Assembly: GCA_016718035.1 (NCBI GenBank)
Contig: JADKEK010000003.1
Span: 479,501-543,500, forward strand
DNA length: 64,000 bases
From: Bacteroidota bacterium
Lineage (GTDB): Bacteria; Bacteroidota; Bacteroidia; Chitinophagales; BACL12
Direction of reading: 5' to 3'
Shown one piece after another: positions 1 to 9,304 of the stretch. The notes beneath the pieces were generated by a model. That model saw only the letters and a program-made list of their open reading frames with translations. It made no database searches and was not told the DNA's origin. Made by a program: the position numbers and the translations under genes. Position 1 is the first letter of the stretch, and every line of letters begins with the position of its first letter.

Positions 1-2
1 CA

Positions 3-758
3 ATTGTTGGCGCTTTAGTTGGTGCCGGATTTGTTTCTGTTGGCAATGCATTAAACTTCAATCAACTCGGCGAAGTATTTCTAAAACCACTTTTGTTAAG
101 TCCATTTATTGCTTGTGCATCAGCAATTATTTTATATATCATCTTCAGGCAATTAAGATTATTATTGAAAATCGACAAACAAACACATCTCGTGGTTGAT
201 GCTCCTAGTGCAGATTCAAATAATATAATGGCTCCGGGAATTTCACTGAGCAATAATTACCGTGAAAGTTATAATGGCAAAATTATTGGCTTTAGTGCTC
301 AAAAAATATTAGACGGATTACATTATATCAGCGCAGGAGCAGTTGGTTTTGCAAGAGGTATGAACGATGCGCCAAAAATTGCAGGCTTATTATTGCTCGT
401 TAATTTTTTATCCGTTCCATGGATGCTTATTATGATTGCCGTAATTATGGCAGTTGGCGGTTTACTGAATTCGAAAAAAGTTGCACAAACCATGAGTAAA
501 AAAATCACCTATATGAATCCCGGACAAGGATTTACTTCCAACTTGATTACCGCAATTTTAGTGTGGACAGCCAGTGCAAGCGGATTGCCTGTATCCACTA
601 CGCATGTTTCAGTAGGTGGAATTTTTGGTATTGGCGTCGTAAACAAAAAAGCAGATTATAAAATGATTGGAAAAATTGCTGGATCTTGGGTATTAACATT
701 ACCTATAGCTGCAATATTATCCGGAATTATATTTTTCATTACATCAAACATTATTTAA
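3..758 (+). CDS. PiT-family inorganic phosphate transporter, C-terminal part
   Basis: Partial gene: the reading frame is open from base 3, so the start lies upstream of the window. The visible part is strongly hydrophobic. It holds a Gly-rich segment at the left edge, then a cytoplasmic loop, then the PiT repeat signature around bases 335-375 (GAVGFARGMNDAPK), followed by several membrane segments and a SGLPVSTTHVSVGG motif near bases 580-620. Both motifs are hallmarks of PiT permeases, which move phosphate with H+ or Na+ across the inner membrane and often also take up arsenate. The stop is 13 nt before an arsenite methyltransferase on the same strand, so the two are probably co-transcribed. 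The family assignment is firm. A role in arsenate handling is inferred from the neighbour only. Confidence 0.93.
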   Translation: MVGALVGAGFVSVGNALNFNQLGEVFLKPLLLSPFIACASAIILYIIFRQLRLLLKIDKQTHLVVDAPSADSNNIMAPGISLSNNYRESYNGKIIGFSAQKILDGLHYISAGAVGFARGMNDAPKIAGLLLLVNFLSVPWMLIMIAVIMAVGGLLNSKKVAQTMSKKITYMNPGQGFTSNLITAILVWTASASGLPVSTTHVSVGGIFGIGVVNKKADYKMIGKIAGSWVLTLPIAAILSGIIFFITSNII

Positions 759-771
759 AACAATAAAGCAT

Positions 772-1746
772 ATGTCAACTACTTATTTAGAAACTACAAG
801 AAACGTTTACAAAGAAGCTGCAGAAAATCCTCAAAAAGGTTTATGTTGCACAACAACACCTGTTTGGCAATTACCTGGATTAGTAATTCCACAAAAAATG
901 CTGGAAATGAATTATGGCTGCGGCTCAACAGTAAATCCCCGCGACCTGGTAAATAATCCCAATATATTATATGTTGGTGTTGGTGGCGGAATGGAATTAT
1001 TACAATTCGCTTATTTTTCTCGCAAAAAAGGTGGTGTTATTGGTGTTGACGTAGTAGATGAAATGCTTCAAGCTTGTGAAGAAAATTTAATTGAAGCCGA
1101 AAAACTAAATCCATGGTTCAAACGTGAATTTATTGAATTAAGAAAAGGTGATGCATTTAATTTACCTGTTGAAGACAATAGTATTGATATTGCCGCACAA
1201 AATTGTTTGTTTAATATTTTTCGCGATGAAGACCTGAAAACAGCATTAACCGAAATGTATCGCACCTTAAAAAAACACGGCCGTTTAGTAATGAGCGACC
1301 CAACCTGCGAACAAACCATACCGGAAAATTTACGCGATGACGAAAAACTCCGCGCCTTATGTTTAAGTGGTTCACTTCCATTACAGGAATATATAGACCG
1401 CATTACCGATATCGGTTTTGGCACTATAGAAGTTCGCGCACGCCGTCCATATCGCATTTTAGACCCGGTTAATTACGATACTCCTGAATTAATATTTATC
1501 GAAAGCGCTGAAGTGTGCGCCATTAAAGACCCAATGCCAGCTGATGGACCTTGCGTTTTTACAGGAAAAACAGCTATTTATTATGGTAATGAAGAATACT
1601 TCGACGACCATCAGGGACATGTTTTAATGCCGAATCAACCACTTGCAGTTTGCGATAAAACCGGAGGCAATCTTGCTAAATTAGGTCGCAACGACATCTT
1701 TATTTCCGGCTCCAGCTGGTTTTATGATGGTGGTGGCTGTTGCTAA
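772..1746 (+). CDS. arsM: arsenite methyltransferase ArsM, arsenosugar-biosynthesis type
   Basis: SAM-dependent methyltransferase of 324 aa. A Rossmann SAM-binding loop lies at residues 66-73 (LYVGVGGG) with the acidic strand end at D93. Cysteines are placed as in the cyanobacterial arsenosugar-type ArsM proteins: C25-C26, C50 (NYGCG), C145 (AQNCLFNIF), C197 (ALCLSG) and a terminal GGGCC. As I recall that family, it methylates As(III) to the dimethyl stage, and a radical SAM partner (ArsS) then adds the adenosyl group. No ArsS is visible here; it could lie upstream of the window. This protein is distinct from the second ArsM at 27.1 kb, being longer and having different flanking domains. It follows the PiT gene by 13 nt and ends at a strong terminator. 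Subfamily assignment is from remembered sequence similarity. Confidence 0.85.
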   Translation: MSTTYLETTRNVYKEAAENPQKGLCCTTTPVWQLPGLVIPQKMLEMNYGCGSTVNPRDLVNNPNILYVGVGGGMELLQFAYFSRKKGGVIGVDVVDEMLQACEENLIEAEKLNPWFKREFIELRKGDAFNLPVEDNSIDIAAQNCLFNIFRDEDLKTALTEMYRTLKKHGRLVMSDPTCEQTIPENLRDDEKLRALCLSGSLPLQEYIDRITDIGFGTIEVRARRPYRILDPVNYDTPELIFIESAEVCAIKDPMPADGPCVFTGKTAIYYGNEEYFDDHQGHVLMPNQPLAVCDKTGGNLAKLGRNDIFISGSSWFYDGGGCC

Positions 1747-1784
1747 TTTATTAAGCACTGATTAATAGTAAAATCTTATTATTG

Positions 1785-1816
1785 AAAAGCCCTTCTGCAT
1801 GAAGGGCTTTTTTTAT
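1785..1816 (+). terminator. rho-independent terminator after arsM
   Basis: An 11-bp perfect stem (AAAAGCCCTTC / GAAGGGCTTTT) with a 5-nt loop is followed by a T-run. It closes the PiT-arsM unit and separates it from the AI-2E-type permease gene. Confidence 0.9.
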
Positions 1817-1868
1817 TGCCAAACTTTGTAAGGGCTATGTATATTTACATCGTCAATACCATACCAAC

Positions 1869-3002
1869 ATGAACAAACTCTGGTCGAACAATAATATCAT
1901 TAAGTCTACATTACTTATCCTTATTACACTTGCTGTGGTATTTGGTGTAGTGTGGTTATTAATGCAAATAACAACTATCCTCTTTTATTTTATCATCGCT
2001 GCAATCATTTCTATTATTGGCAAACCCATATGCGATTTTATTCAACGATTTAAAATTGGCAAATTCGGCGTACCTGATTCTTTAGCAGCATTACTTACCA
2101 TGACCATTTTATTCGGTGTACTATTTGGTGTTGTTAAAATATTTACGCCACTAGTAGTTCAACAAACAAATAATATATCTAATATAGATACCGAACGCGT
2201 TGCCGAAAGTTTGCAATCCCAAATTGTTGCACTCGACTCTATGATTGTTCATTTTCAGGACCCTAACGCTTCATCACAATCTGTAGAACAAATTATTAAC
2301 GACAACCTGCGCAACTGGATTAATGTAACTTCCATCACGCATATTTTTAATAATATTATGGGAGGCCTTGGCAATATACTTGTTGCGCTGTTTTCCATTA
2401 CATTTATTTCTTTTTTCTTTTTGCGTGATGATAAATTATTTTACAATATTGTAATGGTATTAACACCTACAAAATTAGAAACCAACGCCAAGCGCATCAT
2501 GCACTCCAGCAAAAAATATCTGACACGTTATTTTGTGGGGTTAATTATTCAATCGGTGGTTGTATTTATTTTAATTGCAGTTGGCCTTTTGTTTTTAGGA
2601 TTTGGTGCCAATAGCTGGTTAATTGCCTTATTTGCAGGTATCATTAATATTATTCCATACATAGGACCAATAATTGGCATGTTGTTCGGTATGCTGATAG
2701 GTATTACAACCAATTTAAGTGTCGACCCTAATTTCGACATCACACCAATGCTTATCCAATTGTTTATTTTATTTCAGGGTGTTCAATTAATAGACAATTT
2801 TGTATCACAGCCTATTATTTATTCTAATTCTATAAAGGCTCACCCACTGGAAGTATTTTTTGTTGTTTTGGTATTTGGCAATCTCGCAGGTGTACCGGGA
2901 ATGATTGCTGCAATGCCTGTTTATGCCTTTTTCCGCATTATAGCCAAAGAGTTTTTTAGTGAGGCTAAAATTGTCCGTAAAATGACACAAGGGCTGGAAT
3001 AG
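1869..3002 (+). CDS. AI-2E family transporter (permease)
   Basis: Integral membrane protein of 377 aa with about eight hydrophobic segments. Two or three lie at the N-terminus, then comes a soluble stretch (roughly residues 100-160), then a hydrophobic C-terminal half with the family-typical INIIPYIGPIIG segment and a conserved GVQLIDNFVSQPII motif. The length matches the AI-2E/UPF0118 family. Members export varied small solutes or exchange Na+ and H+, so the substrate cannot be given. A near-consensus promoter precedes it (TTG at 1816-1818, then TATATTTA at 1840-1847, spacing 21). It is transcribed alone. Confidence 0.92.
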   Translation: MNKLWSNNNIIKSTLLILITLAVVFGVVWLLMQITTILFYFIIAAIISIIGKPICDFIQRFKIGKFGVPDSLAALLTMTILFGVLFGVVKIFTPLVVQQTNNISNIDTERVAESLQSQIVALDSMIVHFQDPNASSQSVEQIINDNLRNWINVTSITHIFNNIMGGLGNILVALFSITFISFFFLRDDKLFYNIVMVLTPTKLETNAKRIMHSSKKYLTRYFVGLIIQSVVVFILIAVGLLFLGFGANSWLIALFAGIINIIPYIGPIIGMLFGMLIGITTNLSVDPNFDITPMLIQLFILFQGVQLIDNFVSQPIIYSNSIKAHPLEVFFVVLVFGNLAGVPGMIAAMPVYAFFRIIAKEFFSEAKIVRKMTQGLE

Positions 3003-3194
3003 TGACAGGCAAAACAACTGATTTAAAGGCAGCCTAACAATAAACCATTGATATTCAAGCAGCTCTTTCCAAATCAGTTATGTATTTGTGTCTAACACTT
3101 ATTGTATTTTTTTGAATAATTGCCATTTTTTTTGCAGTTTTGACTTCCTTACGTGGCGGCATACACATCGTATTTAACCCTAAATTTTAATGTT

Positions 3195-5654
3195 ATGAAA
3201 AAAATGTTTACCACCTTATCTCTGGCAATTATTTGTACGTGCTACTCAATAAGCATGTTTGCCCAAAACACAGCACTGCGACCTGTTGCCAAAATGGTTG
3301 CTGAAAGTAAAAATTCCGGCATTACCTTTAAGCAGGCAGCGCCATTTAATGTGCAAATTAATCCAGCACACAAAAGTGCTACTTCATCATTTGCAAAAGA
3401 CATCACTTTTGTAAAAATGAATTCTACACTGGTAAAAGATATTTTTACAAAAAGAGATGCAGCGCTTGAAATTACTTTACCTTATAAGGAAAGTGAAATT
3501 ATTGTTGACCTTGTACAGGTAAATTTATTTGCTGATGGATTTCAGGTAGAAACCAATACAAGTAATGGACAACCTGTTGACTACACACCTGGTGTTTATT
3601 ATCAAGGCACGATAAAAGATGACCCAAATTCAATTGTGGCCATCAGCTTTTTTGAAGATGAAATAATTGGTTTAATTGCTTCAGCTGATAAAGGCAATAT
3701 CAATATTGGTCGTTATGGTGATGGCAGCAAAGACGATTATTTAATTTATTCTGATTGGGACATTTTAGTAACTCCCGACAATGCCGGATGCGCAACTATA
3801 GATGATCCTGAATATTTAGATGAATTTCAGGAAATAATGCAAATTGAAGGTGAGTCAAGAATTACGGCTTGTCCTAAAATTTATTTTGAAGGAGATTATC
3901 AATTATATCAAAACAAAGGAAGTGTAACAGCAGCAGCAAATTACATTACTGGTATTTATAATAATTCAGCTATTATTTACACTAACGAAAGTGTACCAAC
4001 ACAAATTTCTACCATTTTTGTTTGGACAAGTGCTGATGGTTATTCATCAGCATCTTCTTATGATGCTTTAGTATCGTTTATGAGTTTTCGCACCTCATTT
4101 ACCGGCGACATTGCACATTTAGTTACTTTAGATGCTGGTGGTTTAGGTGGTATTGCTGCAACTATTAATGGATTGTGCAATTCAAATAAATACTGTTATA
4201 GCGATATTGATGCATCATATAGTGCATTCCCAACTTATAGCTGGACAGTTATGGTGGTAACACATGAAATGGGACACTTATTTGGAAGTTATCACACCCA
4301 CAATTGTGGTGCATGGGCCGGTGGTGCTATTGATAATTGTTATACAACTGAAGGCGGTTGCCCTTCCGGTCCAGCCCCTGTTGGCGGCGGAACAATTATG
4401 AGTTATTGTCACCTTACCGGTTATGGAATTAACCTGGCAAATGGATTTGGTGTTCAACCGGGTAATGCTATCCGAAACACCATTTCAGCTGCAGGTTGTA
4501 TTACTTCATGCGGTGGCGCTGCAACCTATTGCACTTCAGCAGGATTATCAACTGCAGACGAATGGATTCAAACAATTACAGTTGCTGGAACAACTAAAAC
4601 TTCAGGTAATAATAGTGGATATGCAGATTTTACTGCAACTACTGTTAATTTAACGCCAGGCGGAACTGCAGCTTATAGTTTAACTCCTGGTTATACCGGA
4701 ACTGTTTATCCGGAATATTTTTCTATCTGGATAGATTACAATAAAGATTATGATTTTAACGATGCAGGTGAAAACGTTTACAATTCTGCAGCTGTTACAA
4801 GTACTGTTACAGGAAGTTTTTCAGTTGCAGCAGGTATGACAGGAACAACCAGAATGCGTATTAGTATGAAATACAATGCATCTCCAACTTCATGCGAAAC
4901 ATTTGATTACGGTGAAGTAGAAGATTATACTGTATCATTTACGCCGGTAGTTACATATTGCACCAGTGCAGGTACTAGTGCGGCATCACGCCATATTGAT
5001 TATGTTAAATTTAATACCATTAACCGCACATCAGGAAGTGATGGTGGGTATTATAATGGTGTTGCAACTACCACAAGTATAATTAAAGGAACAGCATACA
5101 CTTTAACTTATAGCGCAGGATTTTCCGGAACAATTTATCAAATGTATTGGAGAGGTTGGATTGACTACAACCGCGATGGTGATTTTAGCGATGCTGGTGA
5201 ACAGGTTTTCCAGAAGAAAGCAACAACATCAGCCAACTTAACTAAGAGTATTGTTGTACCTGCTACTGCAAGCACAGGAACAGCTCGCATGCGCATCAGT
5301 GCTAAATACGGAGGCTACCCAACTGCCTGCGAAACATTTACCAATGGTGAAGTAGAAGATTATACCGTAAATATTTTACCTGCATTACCATCAGGTGAAA
5401 CAATGCCGTTTAGTTTATCTATTTTCCCAAATCCGGGTTCTGGTGTATTTAATATCGAATTTTTAAATGCTGTTTCAGGTGGAGTAACATTAGAAGTATT
5501 TGATATTACCGGAAATGTAGTGAGCAATGAAATTATTGCTAGTGAAAATGGTATGATAGTATTAGATATTACCAATGCTGCCAGTGGAATGTATTTTGTA
5601 AAAATGACACAAACAAACGGCACAACCGAAGTAAAACAGATTATCAAACAATAA
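3195..5654 (+). CDS. secreted metzincin (M12B/reprolysin-like) metalloprotease with GEVED domains and T9SS sorting tail
   Basis: Secreted protein of 819 aa. I start it at the ATG at 3195 because the signal peptide begins there (MKKMFTTLSLAIICTCYSIS, cleaved near FAQ-N); a GTG at 3153 would add an unlikely leader. The catalytic domain carries the zinc motif HExxHxxGxxH at residues 357-367 (HEMGHLFGSYH), followed by a cysteine-rich segment and a Met-turn (GTIMSYCH), as in reprolysin-like metzincins. Two GEVED-type beta domains follow, each ending GEVEDYTV, with calcium-site-like IDYNKDYDFNDAGE and IDYNRDGDFSDAGE stretches. The last ~75 residues are a T9SS type A sorting domain (FSLSIFPNPGSG at its start). 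A closely similar paralogue lies directly downstream. Exported across the outer membrane by T9SS; the target protein is unknown. Confidence 0.93.
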   Translation: MKKMFTTLSLAIICTCYSISMFAQNTALRPVAKMVAESKNSGITFKQAAPFNVQINPAHKSATSSFAKDITFVKMNSTLVKDIFTKRDAALEITLPYKESEIIVDLVQVNLFADGFQVETNTSNGQPVDYTPGVYYQGTIKDDPNSIVAISFFEDEIIGLIASADKGNINIGRYGDGSKDDYLIYSDWDILVTPDNAGCATIDDPEYLDEFQEIMQIEGESRITACPKIYFEGDYQLYQNKGSVTAAANYITGIYNNSAIIYTNESVPTQISTIFVWTSADGYSSASSYDALVSFMSFRTSFTGDIAHLVTLDAGGLGGIAATINGLCNSNKYCYSDIDASYSAFPTYSWTVMVVTHEMGHLFGSYHTHNCGAWAGGAIDNCYTTEGGCPSGPAPVGGGTIMSYCHLTGYGINLANGFGVQPGNAIRNTISAAGCITSCGGAATYCTSAGLSTADEWIQTITVAGTTKTSGNNSGYADFTATTVNLTPGGTAAYSLTPGYTGTVYPEYFSIWIDYNKDYDFNDAGENVYNSAAVTSTVTGSFSVAAGMTGTTRMRISMKYNASPTSCETFDYGEVEDYTVSFTPVVTYCTSAGTSAASRHIDYVKFNTINRTSGSDGGYYNGVATTTSIIKGTAYTLTYSAGFSGTIYQMYWRGWIDYNRDGDFSDAGEQVFQKKATTSANLTKSIVVPATASTGTARMRISAKYGGYPTACETFTNGEVEDYTVNILPALPSGETMPFSLSIFPNPGSGVFNIEFLNAVSGGVTLEVFDITGNVVSNEIIASENGMIVLDITNAASGMYFVKMTQTNGTTEVKQIIKQ

Positions 5655-5670
5655 TTGATTATAATTTTTT

Positions 5671-5705
5671 AAAAAAGGGTTGCAATAAATTGCGACCCTT
5701 TTTTT
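5671..5705 (+). terminator. rho-independent terminator between the two metalloprotease genes
   Basis: The stem AAGGGTTGCAA / TTGCGACCCTT has one G-T wobble and a TAAA loop. A-rich and T-rich flanks follow it. It indicates that the two paralogues are separate transcription units. Confidence 0.85.
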
Positions 5706-5740
5706 ATGCTTGTAGTATACTTTTCATATTTACTTACCTA

Positions 5741-5774
5741 TTTGAATTATTATGATAAGTTATGCCTACCTTTG
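5741..5774 (+). promoter_or_regulatory. Bacteroidota-type promoter for second metalloprotease
   Basis: TTTG at 5741-5744 (-33 element) and TACCTTTG at 5767-5774 (-7 element) are 22 nt apart. The position predicts a transcript starting near 5780. That rules out the ATG at 5752 and supports the ATG at 5821 as start. Confidence 0.7.
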
Positions 5775-5820
5775 GTATAATGAATCAGGCAGGTTCAAAG
5801 TAATAATTAAAATAATTTAT

Positions 5821-8283
5821 ATGAAAAATATTCGACCTGCCTTTGTACTTTCCCTGCTGCTTATTTTATCTCTAGCTGCATATTGCCAACATGGTGTTTT
5901 GCCTCCCATCGCTCAAAAAGTAACAAATGCCCGGCTTTCAGGTGCTGCTTTCAAGCAATCAAGTCCATTTCAGGTTAATACAAGCTTAATAAAAAAGCAA
6001 TTAAGTTCGCAGTTTGCAAAAGACATCACTTTTGCTGATTTAAATTTGGCTGAAATAGCTAATATATACCAAGCGAAAGATGAATCAATTACATTAATAT
6101 TACCTTACAAAACCGGTTCACTGCACCTCGATTTAGTTAAGGTAAATTTATTAGCTGAAAATTTTAAAGTTTATTCAAGCGAAAACAATTTACCTGTTGC
6201 ATATTCACCCGGATTATTTTATCAGGGAATTATATCCAATGACCCTTCCTCTGTAGTTGCTATAACAATTTATCCCGGCGCCATTGCCGGGACTGTTTCA
6301 GCAATCAACATGGGTAATATTAATATCGGCAGGTCTAAAAAAGGATTAGCAACTGATTATTTAATTTATTCAGATGCTGATGTTTTAGTTAATCCTGAAT
6401 TGGGAAACTGCAGCACCGAAATGGACCCTAATTATTTGGAACAGTATTATCAAATAATGCAAAATATCGAGGGTAACAGAGATGTAAAATGCCCAAAAAT
6501 ATTTTTTGAAGCCGACTATGATATCTTTTTAAATTATGGAGGCGCTTCTGTAATCGGCACATCTGATTACATCATCAACTTATTTAATGTTGTTGCTGCT
6601 ATCTTTACTAATGAGATGATATCTACCGAAATCCAAACCATTTATGTTTGGTCAACTCCTGATACATATAGCGATTTATCATCCAGTGACAAATTATATT
6701 CATTTAGTATTAACAGACCAACTTTTGAAGGTGATGTAGCGCATTTATTTGCTATGTATGGCGGAAGCGGTGGAATTGCAAGTACAGTAAATGGTTTATG
6801 TAATGGTTATAGTTATAGTGTAAGTTGGATAAGCGGAACATATTTTGAATACCCAAATTATAGCTGGCCGGTTTTTGTTGTAACACACGAACTTGGACAT
6901 TTATTTGGAAGCGCACACACACAAAGTTGTTTTGCCTGGATTGGTGGTGCTCTCGACAATTGTTATACTACCGAAGGTGGTTGCGCACCCGGACCTGCAC
7001 CAATAGATGGCGGTACCATAATGAGCTATTGTCACGTTACAGCTTATGGTGTAAATTTCGCAAACGGATTTGGCCCACAACCTGGTGATGCAATTAGAAA
7101 TACAATTGCTGCTTCATATTGCATAGATGCCTGCGGAATTTATGAATACAATCCTTATTGTTATGTGTATGCATTTAGTTCAACATCGCAATGGATTCAA
7201 TCAGTAAAAATGGCCGGGATAGCATCTATTACAGGTAATAATGATGGATATGGATATTTTTTAGGAACCACATTTTTTGTTCAACCCGGCGACAGCAGTA
7301 TTATAAAAGTAACTCCCGGATATCTTGATGCAGCAATTCCGGTTTCAGTTGGAATATGGATTGATTTTAATCAGGATGGTGATTTTTTTGATGATGGAGA
7401 ATTAGTGGTGAATAAAACAGATATTACTTCAACCGTTACATCAACATTTTATTGTGCAAGTGGATTAACTGGAACAACCCGAATGCGAATATTATTAAAA
7501 TATGGTGGTCCAATCTCAACCCCATGCGATATTTTTTTTGGAGAGGCTGAAGATTATACCGTTTCATTTGACATCCCAGTTACCTATTGTAATGCCGCTG
7601 GATTAAATGCCACAAACAATTTTATAGATTACCTAAAACTGAATGAAATTAACCGCATTTCAGCGTCTGATGGTGGTTATTATAACGGAACAGCACTATC
7701 AGCTAACTTAACAGCAGGAAGCGCTTATTCACTCACTTTCAGTAACGGCTTTACCGGTATCGCTGAACAAATGTACTGGCGAGCTTGGATAGATTTTAAT
7801 GGTGATGGAGATTTTTCAGATTCCGGCGAAAAAGTTATGCAAAAGAAAACAACTTCAGCTGCCAATTTCATTAAATCAATTACAATACCATTAACAGCAA
7901 CACCGGGTAATACTCGTATGAGAATTATTTCAAAATTTGGAGGTTATCCTAATCCATGTGAAAGTTTTGCTACAGGTGAGGTTGAAGATTATACGATTAA
8001 TATTTTACCTGCATTAGCATCCGCCACAACACAGGAATTCGAAATGCTTGTATTTCCAAATCCTGCATCTACCCAACTCCAGGTAAAATACTCCCACTCA
8101 ACAGGTGATGGTGTTTCGATTGATGTTTTTGATTTAACCGGTAAACAATATTTTGCCGAAAAAATTAATGCGCAAAGTGGCAGTATTGAAATTAATCTAA
8201 CCGGTTTATCTAGTGGTATTTATCTCATTAAAATAACCCAAGAAAATGGTAATTCATCAATAAAGCACTTTGTAAAAATGTAA
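5821..8283 (+). CDS. secreted metzincin (M12B/reprolysin-like) metalloprotease with GEVED domains and T9SS sorting tail (paralogue)
   Basis: Protein of 820 aa, colinear over its whole length with the upstream protease: signal peptide, propeptide-like region (the KDITFADL segment is shared), catalytic domain with HELGHLFGSAH (H356, E357, H360, H366), Met-turn GTIMSYCH, two GEVED-type domains (GEAEDYTV and GEVEDYTI) and a T9SS type A tail (EMLVFPNPAST). The ATG at 5821 fits the signal peptide and the promoter at 5741-5774. All zinc ligands and the catalytic Glu are present, so both copies look active. The pair is a tandem duplication that has since diverged in the propeptide and the GEVED region. 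Confidence 0.93.
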   Translation: MKNIRPAFVLSLLLILSLAAYCQHGVLPPIAQKVTNARLSGAAFKQSSPFQVNTSLIKKQLSSQFAKDITFADLNLAEIANIYQAKDESITLILPYKTGSLHLDLVKVNLLAENFKVYSSENNLPVAYSPGLFYQGIISNDPSSVVAITIYPGAIAGTVSAINMGNINIGRSKKGLATDYLIYSDADVLVNPELGNCSTEMDPNYLEQYYQIMQNIEGNRDVKCPKIFFEADYDIFLNYGGASVIGTSDYIINLFNVVAAIFTNEMISTEIQTIYVWSTPDTYSDLSSSDKLYSFSINRPTFEGDVAHLFAMYGGSGGIASTVNGLCNGYSYSVSWISGTYFEYPNYSWPVFVVTHELGHLFGSAHTQSCFAWIGGALDNCYTTEGGCAPGPAPIDGGTIMSYCHVTAYGVNFANGFGPQPGDAIRNTIAASYCIDACGIYEYNPYCYVYAFSSTSQWIQSVKMAGIASITGNNDGYGYFLGTTFFVQPGDSSIIKVTPGYLDAAIPVSVGIWIDFNQDGDFFDDGELVVNKTDITSTVTSTFYCASGLTGTTRMRILLKYGGPISTPCDIFFGEAEDYTVSFDIPVTYCNAAGLNATNNFIDYLKLNEINRISASDGGYYNGTALSANLTAGSAYSLTFSNGFTGIAEQMYWRAWIDFNGDGDFSDSGEKVMQKKTTSAANFIKSITIPLTATPGNTRMRIISKFGGYPNPCESFATGEVEDYTINILPALASATTQEFEMLVFPNPASTQLQVKYSHSTGDGVSIDVFDLTGKQYFAEKINAQSGSIEINLTGLSSGIYLIKITQENGNSSIKHFVKM

Positions 8284-8384
8284 ATTAAGTTTGAATTTTA
8301 AATTTAACCGAACTAAAGTTATAAATCCATCTTATAAAACTTTTAAACAAAATCTGTCGTATATTTATCCATAACAAACCATAT

Positions 8385-9149
8385 ATGCGACCGATTTTAT
8401 TGATTTGTATTATTGCTTTATCTACCAGCTGCACCCTACCTTCTTGCAGAACCATTTCAGGGTTGGAAACAGATTCGCAACCATTTACCCATGAACAATG
8501 GACTAACCTGTTGCAAAAACATGTGAACGCAGATGGTTGGGTTAATTATGAGGGATTTATAAAGGACAGCTTACAACTCAACAATTACCTGCAACAAATC
8601 GAGTCAAATTATCCCAACGAAAAAAATTGGAGCAGAGAACAAATATTAGCCTATTGGATAAATGCCTATAATGCCTACACAGTGCAAATTGTAATACGCA
8701 ATTATCCTGTTGCCAGTATTAAAGATATTAAGCCCGGCGTCGCATTTCTTAATTCTGTTTGGGATATCAAATTTATTACTATTGAAGGTGAACAACTCGA
8801 CCTCAATAATATCGAACACAATATTTTGCGCAAAATGAACGAACCTAGAATCCATTTTGCCGTTAACTGCGCCAGTTATTCCTGCCCAAAACTTCTCAAT
8901 ACAGCCTACGAAGCAGCTACAATTGACAATCAGCTCAATCAACAGGCCATAGATTTTATTAACGACCCCAAACGCAACGTCATAACTGCCGAAAAGGCTG
9001 ATGTAAGTAGCATTTTTAACTGGTTTACCGGCGACTTCACTAATGATGGCTCGTTGAAAGATTTCTTAAACAAATACAGTAAAGTGCCAATAGCCGAAAA
9101 TACCGGAATTAACTTTTTGGAATACAACTGGAATTTGAATAAGCAATAA
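8385..9149 (+). CDS. DUF547 domain-containing lipoprotein
   Basis: Protein of 254 aa with a short signal peptide and a likely lipobox (LSTSC, C16), so it is probably membrane-anchored after export. The DUF547 signature is clear: an AYWINAYNAYTVQIV segment, then IHFAVNCASYSCPKL with its conserved cysteines. The biochemical role of DUF547 proteins is not established; the conserved Cys pair suggests a transglutaminase/NlpC-like fold, but that is inference. A TATATTTA element at 8360-8367 sits 17 nt before the ATG and is a plausible -7 site. Transcribed alone. Confidence 0.88.
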   Translation: MRPILLICIIALSTSCTLPSCRTISGLETDSQPFTHEQWTNLLQKHVNADGWVNYEGFIKDSLQLNNYLQQIESNYPNEKNWSREQILAYWINAYNAYTVQIVIRNYPVASIKDIKPGVAFLNSVWDIKFITIEGEQLDLNNIEHNILRKMNEPRIHFAVNCASYSCPKLLNTAYEAATIDNQLNQQAIDFINDPKRNVITAEKADVSSIFNWFTGDFTNDGSLKDFLNKYSKVPIAENTGINFLEYNWNLNKQ

Positions 9150-9304
9150 TACATTTTCTTATTGCTATGAAAATTACACGAAACAATTTGGTAATTTTAA
9201 ACTAACTCAAATACAATTAACGTTTTTTATGAAATAAGTCGGAACTATTCATATTTTGTTCTTATTTTCATAGTTCATTCGTTTTACTTTCGCAGCCACT
9301 ATCT

